This document shows positions 7,692 to 12,424 of a stretch of DNA of 12,424 nucleotides, in pieces. The notes under the pieces were generated by a model. The model saw only the letters and a list, made by a program, of their open reading frames with translations. It was not told where the DNA came from and made no database searches. Each line of letters begins with the position of its first letter. Position 1 is the first letter of the stretch. Position numbers and translations under genes: made by a program. The DNA is from Thermoplasmata archaeon (GTDB taxonomy: Archaea; Thermoplasmatota; Thermoplasmata; Halarchaeoplasmatales; Halarchaeoplasmataceae), in NCBI GenBank assembly GCA_019594195.1, contig JAFDTP010000054.1, forward strand, positions 1-12,424, written 5' to 3'.

Positions 7692-9380
7692 CTACAACAA
7701 TAAAAGACCGATCTGCATTATCAGACCGCCGATGAAGAAAGAGAAAACTGAAGTAAAAGCTAGAACGCCCGCTGATACGTGTATGCCGAATTCTTTAGCT
7801 AAAACTCCTAAAACAGCTATACAAGGAACATAAAACAAAGCTATCACAGCTCCTACAAAAAGCTGAAGAGTAGTCAATTCCATCTCTAGAAGGGGTAAGA
7901 CAGCTAGTTCACGCCTGAAGATCCCTAATATCAGAGGTGTCGAAGCCTCGCTCGGTAATCCTATCCATCCTGTTATTATAGGTTCTAATGCCTCTCCGAC
8001 AAATATGAGTACGCCTGTTTCGTATAGAATAGAAGCGGCACCTATGATGACGATCATAGGTAGGACTCCCTTTGAAAGATAGTGTTTTATCCTGATCCAC
8101 AATTTCTTGCCCAATATCTTCCAGTCCGGATTCAGCAGCTCAGGGACTTCTTGGACCATACGCGTTTCTTTGATCTTGAATATTTTTCCGGCGAATATAC
8201 CGAATAGGAATGCGGCGGAAACGGAAAATAAAAAGAGGATCAGAACGAGCATCGCGGATCTTTCCGCCAACAGAGCTATGAAAGCACCGGATTGAGCGAT
8301 ACAGGGTACCGAAAGACTGACCATGGTCGATACGATCATCCTCTTTTTTCTGCTATCCATAGTTCTAGTAGACATTATCGATGGAATAGCACATCCATAT
8401 CCCAATAGAAAAGGTATGACGTGAGAACCGGAGAGTCCCATCTTTTTGAATATCCCGTCGATCAGTACCACTAATCTAGGAAGATAACCGCTGTCTTCTA
8501 AAATACTCAAAGCCGTGTAGAATGAGATGATGTAGGGCAAAACTAGACCTATAGGCCATTCGATCGCTTTTATCAAAAAACCGTACTCTCCGATCAGTAT
8601 ATTTCTGAAGAGTCCCTCGCCCAAAAATCGTTCAACCAAGGCGGTGATCCTGGGAAATAGAACACCTTCAAAAAAAGGTAAAAAGACGTAGTTCCTCAAA
8701 CCCAATCCCGCCCCTACGACGAATAGGAACATCAAGCCCAATATAAGAAATGCGAGGGGGATGCCAGGGAAAGGTTTTATCAAACGATCTCCCCATCTAT
8801 CCTGCCATGTTTCTTCTGCAGCGTTAGAGGTCGTGACTGCTCTATCTTCGAGTTCTTCAGCAGATCTCCAATCAGCGGATATCTCTTTCTGAGGAGAGGA
8901 TATCTTACCTTCTAGTATCTTCCCTATATTGTCCTCTATTTCGTAAATCCCCTCTCCACGGGTGGCAACGCTCGTAACGACCGGTATGTCCAAAGCCTGT
9001 GAGATGAGGTCTGAATCTATAAAACCATCTAGAAGATCCGTTCTATTTATGACAGCGACAGTAGGAAGGTCCTTTTCCAAGACCTGCATCAAAAGATGAA
9101 AACTGCTCTCCAAGTTTACCGCGTCTAAAACACACACAACACCGGCTGGTTCATCCTCTAACATCTCTACAGCTATACGTTCAGCCTGATTGGAAGCGTC
9201 TAGTGAATAGGTACCCGGAACATCTATCAGTTCATACTCCATATCGCCGACTGAAGCTTTCCCCTTTTTGAAATCGACTGTGGTACCGGGATAATTTGCC
9301 ATACCGACATCTAATCCGGTCAAGCGATTAAAAATGACACTTTTCCCGACATTTGGAGGTCCTATCAGAAGTACTTCCAT
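7692..9380 (-). CDS. feoB: Ferrous iron transport protein B (GTPase-permease)
   Basis: Membrane Fe(II) importer with an N-terminal G domain. The protein has 562 residues, well short of the roughly 770 of E. coli FeoB, mostly because the region after the G domain is short. The G domain shows G1 GPPNVGKS (7-14), the switch NYPGTTVD (29-36), G3 DVPG (53-56), G4 as NRTD (112-115, not NKxD) and G5 SVATRGEG (137-144). Membrane segments begin near 206. Family cysteine motifs are present: GYGCAIPSIMSTRT (327-340, C330), VPCIAQSGAF (358-367, C360) and FYVPCIAVLGVL (516-527, C520). The fusion gene with a FeoA domain ends nine bases upstream, and a GAGG Shine-Dalgarno site overlaps its stop, so translation is coupled. 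Regulation is expected from the operator at 10293-10310. Confidence 0.95.
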   Translation of the reverse strand: MEVLLIGPPNVGKSVIFNRLTGLDVGMANYPGTTVDFKKGKASVGDMEYELIDVPGTYSLDASNQAERIAVEMLEDEPAGVVCVLDAVNLESSFHLLMQVLEKDLPTVAVINRTDLLDGFIDSDLISQALDIPVVTSVATRGEGIYEIEDNIGKILEGKISSPQKEISADWRSAEELEDRAVTTSNAAEETWQDRWGDRLIKPFPGIPLAFLILGLMFLFVVGAGLGLRNYVFLPFFEGVLFPRITALVERFLGEGLFRNILIGEYGFLIKAIEWPIGLVLPYIISFYTALSILEDSGYLPRLVVLIDGIFKKMGLSGSHVIPFLLGYGCAIPSIMSTRTMDSRKKRMIVSTMVSLSVPCIAQSGAFIALLAERSAMLVLILFLFSVSAAFLFGIFAGKIFKIKETRMVQEVPELLNPDWKILGKKLWIRIKHYLSKGVLPMIVIIGAASILYETGVLIFVGEALEPIITGWIGLPSEASTPLILGIFRRELAVLPLLEMELTTLQLFVGAVIALFYVPCIAVLGVLAKEFGIHVSAGVLAFTSVFSFFIGGLIMQIGLLLL

Positions 9381-9389
9381 GAGATGTCC

Positions 9390-10259
9390 TCACGCAACAG
9401 CGATGTTTTTAGCGATGTCTCTATCTACCGCGGCCTTTCTGCCCTCGACGGAGACCAAAAGAGGACCACCGAAGGGCTGTTCGGTAACAAATTTTACTTT
9501 CTTACCTTCTCTAATACCGAGTGCGTTCAGACAAGAATGGTCTGGACAAGATATCACTTCCTTTTCTTCTCCAAGCTCCAATTCCTTTAAAGATTTGACT
9601 GAATTAGTTTTATTTTCGAGATCCTCAAATCTCATATCATCATTCTCTTTCACAGCGAGTGCAGAGATCTTCCCGAAATCCTGTTCTTCCTTATCATTTA
9701 TTTTTGAAAATCGAGAGGGTTCAACTGAAGAGAAGCAACCTTCTAATTTTTCTTTGGGATTACGGTAGATCATCTTAGCACCTTCTTTTAATCCATCGAA
9801 AACCTTTGTTAAGATATCCTTTTTCGGCTCTACGCTGAAAGCTATCCAGACGGCATCGAAATCACTATATTCGATATCCCTCCCATCACGATGTCTTATT
9901 TTCACATTGTCTTCTAGTTTCTTTTCATTTATTATCTCTCTCGAGTTCTTTACTGCTTTTCTGTCTCTATCTAACCCAACGACCCGGAAGCCTTTCTTGG
10001 CGAGTTCTATAACGGTCATCGGATAATGGCCGCTTCCCACAACAGCGACCTTAGAATCCACATCGATATCCGCCATCTCCAATTCGTTTTTTATGAGTTC
10101 TCTGTAAATTTTATCATGATAAAGACATCCGAAACAATCCGAACGGCAACAGGTCTTCTCTAGAGATTTTAACAATCGCTTACTGAAAGAACCGATGTGG
10201 TCTCCAAACGGGAGAGAGAAATCGTATTTACTCTTATTTTCCGATGGATTCTGTCTCAT
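9390..10259 (-). CDS. Nicotianamine-synthase-like SAM-binding domain fused to FeoA
   Basis: A 289-residue two-domain protein. Residues about 45-170 form a Rossmann SAM-binding domain: KVAVVGSGHYPMTVIELA (70-87), the acidic site VGLDRD (94-99), AVKNSREII and FSVEPKKDILTKVFDGLKEG (141-160). The G-x-G-x-x-P-x-T loop recalls nicotianamine synthase rather than ordinary methyltransferases. Residues about 221-289 are a FeoA (SH3-like) domain: SLKELELGEEKEV, LNALGIREGKKVKFV, then FGGPLLVSVEGRKAAVDRDIAKNI. An N-terminal cysteine cluster, C37-C38-x3-C42-x2-C45, could hold a metal or Fe-S cluster. No separate feoA is visible, and feoB follows nine bases later, so this is probably the FeoA partner with an added enzyme or sensor domain. 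The ATG at 10259 fits a nearly leaderless message from the TATA at 10284-10292. The reaction of the SAM domain is unknown; a plain methyltransferase is the main alternative. Confidence 0.85.
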   Translation of the reverse strand: MRQNPSENKSKYDFSLPFGDHIGSFSKRLLKSLEKTCCRSDCFGCLYHDKIYRELIKNELEMADIDVDSKVAVVGSGHYPMTVIELAKKGFRVVGLDRDRKAVKNSREIINEKKLEDNVKIRHRDGRDIEYSDFDAVWIAFSVEPKKDILTKVFDGLKEGAKMIYRNPKEKLEGCFSSVEPSRFSKINDKEEQDFGKISALAVKENDDMRFEDLENKTNSVKSLKELELGEEKEVISCPDHSCLNALGIREGKKVKFVTEQPFGGPLLVSVEGRKAAVDRDIAKNIAVA

Positions 10260-10283
10260 GCTATGACGTCAATAATTCGGGTC

Positions 10284-10292
10284 ATTAATAAA
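10284..10292 (-). promoter_or_regulatory. TATA box of the feoA-fusion/feoB unit
   Basis: On the minus strand TTTATTAAT lies 25-33 bases before the ATG at 10259, predicting an almost leaderless transcript. Its upstream (BRE) side runs directly into the inverted repeat at 10293-10310. Confidence 0.6.
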
Positions 10293-10310
10293 GTTTAGGC
10301 AAACCTAAAC
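10293..10310. promoter_or_regulatory. Putative DtxR/IdeR/MntR-type metal-regulator operator
   Basis: GTTTAGGCAAACCTAAAC has perfect 7-base inverted arms (GTTTAGG / CCTAAAC) around CAAA. TTTAGG-N4-CCTAAA resembles the operators of DtxR-family iron and manganese repressors, also known from archaea. It sits exactly between two back-to-back TATA boxes and would cover the BRE position of both. One bound repressor could therefore block TFB/TBP at the feoA-fusion/feoB promoter and at the divergent promoter. No regulator gene is in the window. The site is seen in the sequence; binding is inferred. Confidence 0.7.
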
Positions 10311-10319
10311 ATTTAAATG
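10310..10319 (+). promoter_or_regulatory. TATA box of the stand-alone NAS-like gene
   Basis: CATTTAAATG, itself a 10-base palindrome, directly abuts the metal-operator repeat. The expected start of transcription is near 10340, at the ATG at 10344. The earlier in-frame ATG at 10317 lies inside this box and is unlikely to be used. Confidence 0.55.
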
Positions 10320-10343
10320 AGGCTAGACCTAATTACTCTTTAT

Positions 10344-10898
10344 ATGAAAGTGATACAGAGATTCACATCGTCTCTGGAAAAAACGATGTATGATAATCCA
10401 TCCTTTTTCGAGATGTACGCGCTGCCGTATGAAGGCGTTGTGAAAAGAGAGATCGAACTGGGAGATATAACTTCTGAAGATACAGTATTGAACCTTGGCT
10501 GTGGTGCCCTTCCATTCACCGCGGTACATATAGTTCAATTGACAGGAGCCAGGGTTCATGCGGTGGATAAAGACACAAATGCACTCAAGAGGGCTAAAAA
10601 GATCGTCGATTATTTGGGATTATCTGAAGATATATCCTTCTTTGAAGATGACTGTTTGAGGGAGCTCCCAACCATATTTGATAAAGCCTTGGTAGCTTTA
10701 CAGGTGGAACCAAAAAATCGTGTTTTAGAAAATCTGATCTCTGAAGAAGAGGGTTCGGTGATCGTCCGCGCACCAAGAGATGGATTTGAAGAGACCTATG
10801 GTGAGATGCCGGATTTTGAACCTACAGATGAAGTTGAACACAATATGTTGACTTTTGATAGATCACTTCTATTCGATCTTGATTGTGGAGAATCATGA
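10344..10898 (+). CDS. Stand-alone nicotianamine-synthase-like SAM-dependent enzyme
   Basis: A 184-residue protein with a helical N-terminus (1-45) and a SAM-binding Rossmann domain: VLNLGCGALPFTAVHIV (48-64), the acidic site VHAVDKD (71-77), LKRAKKIVDYLGL (81-93) and ALQVEPKNRVLENL (118-131). The GCGALPFT loop and the VEPK strand match the fused protein across the promoter (GSGHYPMT, VEPK), so the two are paralogues. The arrangement recalls nicotianamine synthase, which condenses aminopropyl groups from SAM into metal chelators, but a small methyltransferase is also possible. It lacks the cysteine cluster and FeoA domain. The start is placed at ATG 10344 from the TATA position; using 10317 would add nine residues. 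Its stop overlaps the next gene's ATG in ATGA. The shared operator suggests control by metal. Confidence 0.8.
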   Translation: MKVIQRFTSSLEKTMYDNPSFFEMYALPYEGVVKREIELGDITSEDTVLNLGCGALPFTAVHIVQLTGARVHAVDKDTNALKRAKKIVDYLGLSEDISFFEDDCLRELPTIFDKALVALQVEPKNRVLENLISEEEGSVIVRAPRDGFEETYGEMPDFEPTDEVEHNMLTFDRSLLFDLDCGES

Positions 10899-11905
10899 AC
10901 AAAAAACTACTGTTATGGGTCCTCGGTATATTCATCCTGACCATAATAACATTGATAAGCGGACTAGAGGAGATAGTCAGTATATTATTCGACTTAGATC
11001 CTTTTTTATTGATCTTTTTTCTCATCTCTCTTGGAATGCTTCAATTGATGACTCTTTCTCTGGTCGCATTTCAATGGTATTATCTATTCGGTAAAAGTTC
11101 GGAGACGATATCATTCAGTAGAGTTTTCTTGGTAAATCAGACTGGAGGATTCGTAGAAAGTGTTACCCCTTCTTCTAAGATGGGAGGCGAGGCCGCTAAA
11201 CTCTACCTTTATAATAAGATCACAAGTATAGATTATGAAAAACTCACTTCTTTATTATTAGGTCACAAGTACATATCATTGGTCCCTTTCTTTTTCATAT
11301 GTTTTTTCACACTACTTCTGGCTTCTTTCTTTTATGCGATGCCATTGGTTGTTTACCTCTCTTTCGGTTCGTTAGGTGTGATCACGCTGATCCTCTTCCT
11401 GCTTATATACTACGAAGGAAAGAGCATCTGGTGGTCTAAAAAACTAGATATCGGACTCCCGGTGATCGAAACATTTTATACTAAATTCATATACGCTGTT
11501 CGATTCGTTCAACGAGCTTCGAACGCTATGAAAAAGATCCTAACACCTAAAACTCGCAACAGTCTTTTTGTCGTATCTTTTGTCGTTTGGGCAGTTTACC
11601 CATTCAAAATTTATGTCACAGCGCAAGTACTAGGTATAGAGCTCAGTTTTCTACTCGCTATAATAGTCACTTATTCTGCATACCTGGTCAGCATGCTGCC
11701 CATAACGCCCGGCGGTTTGGGGACTTTCGAAGGAAGCATGGCTGTCATCTTGAGACTGAACGGTTTCATTTTCGCTGAAGGCATGGCCATCGCTCTATTA
11801 GCAAGAGTAATAACATTCTGGTTCCCTCTTTTCATATCTGCTGGAAGTACCATATATCTGATGAAAAAAGAGGATATCAAGGTATTTGGATACCAGATAT
11901 CTTGA
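10895..11905 (+). CDS. Flippase-like integral membrane protein (UPF0104 / LPG-synthase TM family)
   Basis: A 336-residue polytopic membrane protein with about seven or eight hydrophobic segments (near 4-24, 35-64, 118-145, 148-173, 222-247, 250-269 and 293-323). Family motifs are TPSSKMGGEAAKLYL (91-105) and LPITPGGLGTFEG (268-280), matching the TPxxxGGE and PxxPGGxGxxE motifs of the lysylphosphatidylglycerol-synthase TM/UPF0104 family. Members are linked to lipid or lipid-linked glycan handling (for example near glycosyltransferases in archaea); the substrate here is unknown. ATG 10895 overlaps the preceding stop by four bases, with GGAG just before it, so it is translationally coupled to the NAS-like gene. 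That pairing could mean a role in moving a small metal ligand or modifying a lipid, but this is speculative. Confidence 0.85.
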   Translation: MNKKLLLWVLGIFILTIITLISGLEEIVSILFDLDPFLLIFFLISLGMLQLMTLSLVAFQWYYLFGKSSETISFSRVFLVNQTGGFVESVTPSSKMGGEAAKLYLYNKITSIDYEKLTSLLLGHKYISLVPFFFICFFTLLLASFFYAMPLVVYLSFGSLGVITLILFLLIYYEGKSIWWSKKLDIGLPVIETFYTKFIYAVRFVQRASNAMKKILTPKTRNSLFVVSFVVWAVYPFKIYVTAQVLGIELSFLLAIIVTYSAYLVSMLPITPGGLGTFEGSMAVILRLNGFIFAEGMAIALLARVITFWFPLFISAGSTIYLMKKEDIKVFGYQIS

Positions 11906-11963
11906 GATCCTGAAAATATCGATCGGTAGAAAGATTCTTAACTCACAGTCTCAATCATTAATA

Positions 11964-12371
11964 ATGATGAGCGGGTCGATATCGATCAGAAGCGTGCATG
12001 TTTACATCTCGGTTTTGATCTTGATCTCTGCCAGCATAATCGCTTATGGTAATTATGATGGAGGGAGTAATGATGGACAATACATCCAAGTCGAAAAGGA
12101 TGTCTACGAGAAAAGCGAACGCGTTCGCATCGATCTAAAGAACGACGGTTCTGCATCATGGACGCCCTTATCTCAATACTTGAAGGTCTACCGGGAAGAT
12201 ACCGGTGAGTTGGTATATGACTGGGAACGGGAAGTCGCTATGCCCGCGATACCTGAAAACCAGACCCTGTTCTGGGACCAGACAGATATGGAAGGTGATC
12301 AGGTAGAACCAGGGACTTATAGATTTGTACTCATGGAAAAGTACGAGGCCGAAATCGTCATACAAGAATAA
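11964..12371 (+). CDS. Membrane-anchored or secreted protein with BsuPI-like (Ig-fold) domain
   Basis: A 135-residue protein from ATG 11964 (a second ATG follows directly). Residues 11-28 (VHVYISVLILISASIIAY) form one hydrophobic segment, a signal peptide or anchor without a lipobox cysteine. Residues about 41-135 resemble the BsuPI / intracellular proteinase inhibitor-type Ig-like domain: VRIDLKNDGSASW (54-66), then LKVYREDTGELVYDW (73-87), LFWDQTDMEGDQVEPGTYRF (102-121) and an edge strand. Proteins with this fold usually bind other proteins at the cell surface, and protease inhibition cannot be assumed. The frame is open upstream to 11886, but that part overlaps the flippase-like gene and has no family likeness. 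No Shine-Dalgarno site is visible; a weak AT-rich element near 11935-11942 would suit a leaderless message. Confidence 0.75.
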   Translation: MMSGSISIRSVHVYISVLILISASIIAYGNYDGGSNDGQYIQVEKDVYEKSERVRIDLKNDGSASWTPLSQYLKVYREDTGELVYDWEREVAMPAIPENQTLFWDQTDMEGDQVEPGTYRFVLMEKYEAEIVIQE

Positions 12372-12400
12372 AAAGAAAAAATGGGTTTTAAAAAGTGATT

Positions 12401-12424
12401 TTACTCTTCTTCATCTTCTTCATC
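12401..12424 (-). CDS. C-terminal end of a minus-strand gene with acidic tail
   Basis: Read on the minus strand from the window edge, one frame gives seven codons for Asp and Glu (DEEDEEE) followed by TAA at 12403-12401. An acidic C-terminal tail on a gene convergent with the BsuPI-like gene would fit the acidic proteins elsewhere in the window. Only 24 bases are visible, and a second frame is also open for a few codons, so this is tentative. Confidence 0.35.
   Translation of the reverse strand, partial: DEEDEEE

Noticed and set aside
9390..9768. Plus-strand frames opposite the FeoA-fusion gene
   Set aside because: Antisense shadows; the minus-strand protein has recognisable SAM-binding and FeoA domains.
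10264..10271. TGACGTCA palindrome near the start of the FeoA-fusion gene
   Set aside because: It matches the eukaryotic CRE by chance; an 8-base palindrome alone in this setting is weak, and no second copy was noticed.
10317..10343. Earlier ATG for the stand-alone NAS-like gene
   Set aside because: The ATG lies within the TATA element CATTTAAATG; the ATG at 10344 is at the expected transcription start.
11886..11963. Upstream extension of the BsuPI-like protein overlapping the flippase-like gene
   Set aside because: The extension would precede a clear N-terminal hydrophobic signal segment and has no ribosome site; the ATG pair at 11964/11967 fits better.
12401..12424. GAAGAAGAT-like short tandem repeat at the right edge
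   Set aside because: It is better explained as codons for an acidic C-terminal tail than as a functional repeat.

Overview
The window looks like chromosomal DNA from a euryarchaeon, possibly Thermoplasmata-like or a related uncultured lineage. The evidence is a type II (archaeal) glyceraldehyde-3-phosphate dehydrogenase, archaeal-style TATA boxes that place transcription starts close to or at start codons, a few short Shine-Dalgarno sites used mainly inside operons, and heavy use of AGA and ATA codons. The proteins are rich in Glu, Asp and Lys, which would suit mild salt adaptation, but the exact lineage cannot be read from this piece. No rRNA, tRNA, CRISPR array, insertion sequence or phage gene is visible. 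Coding density is high and no gene-free stretch exceeds about 165 bases.

Left part (1-7203) is mostly housekeeping. A partial, very acidic protein of unknown function runs off the left edge on the minus strand and is divergent from purD (purine synthesis). Convergent to purD is a minus-strand pair: a beta-lactamase-fold serine hydrolase followed five bases later by thiD (thiamine pyrimidine kinase). Divergent from the hydrolase is a thioredoxin, followed after a hairpin or T-run by a GAPDH-purB pair with almost no spacing.

Right part (7209-11905) is the most interesting. Two transcription units diverge from a 57-base region (10260-10316) between the fusion gene's start codon and the end of the plus-strand TATA box. 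Leftward runs a gene that fuses a nicotianamine-synthase-like SAM-binding domain to a FeoA domain, then feoB (ferrous iron transporter), then a small charged protein of unknown function. Rightward runs a second, stand-alone nicotianamine-synthase-like gene, overlapping by four bases with a flippase-like (UPF0104/LPG-synthase-TM family) membrane protein. Exactly between two back-to-back TATA boxes lies a perfect inverted repeat, GTTTAGG-CAAA-CCTAAAC, which resembles operators of DtxR/IdeR/MntR-type metal regulators. The layout predicts one metal-responsive switch controlling Fe(II) uptake and two related SAM-dependent enzymes that might make or modify a metal ligand. That biochemical role is inference; the fusion, the domain similarity and the operator position are visible in the sequence.

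The right edge holds a membrane-anchored or secreted protein with a BsuPI/Ig-like domain, and then the last codons of a minus-strand gene with an acidic tail.
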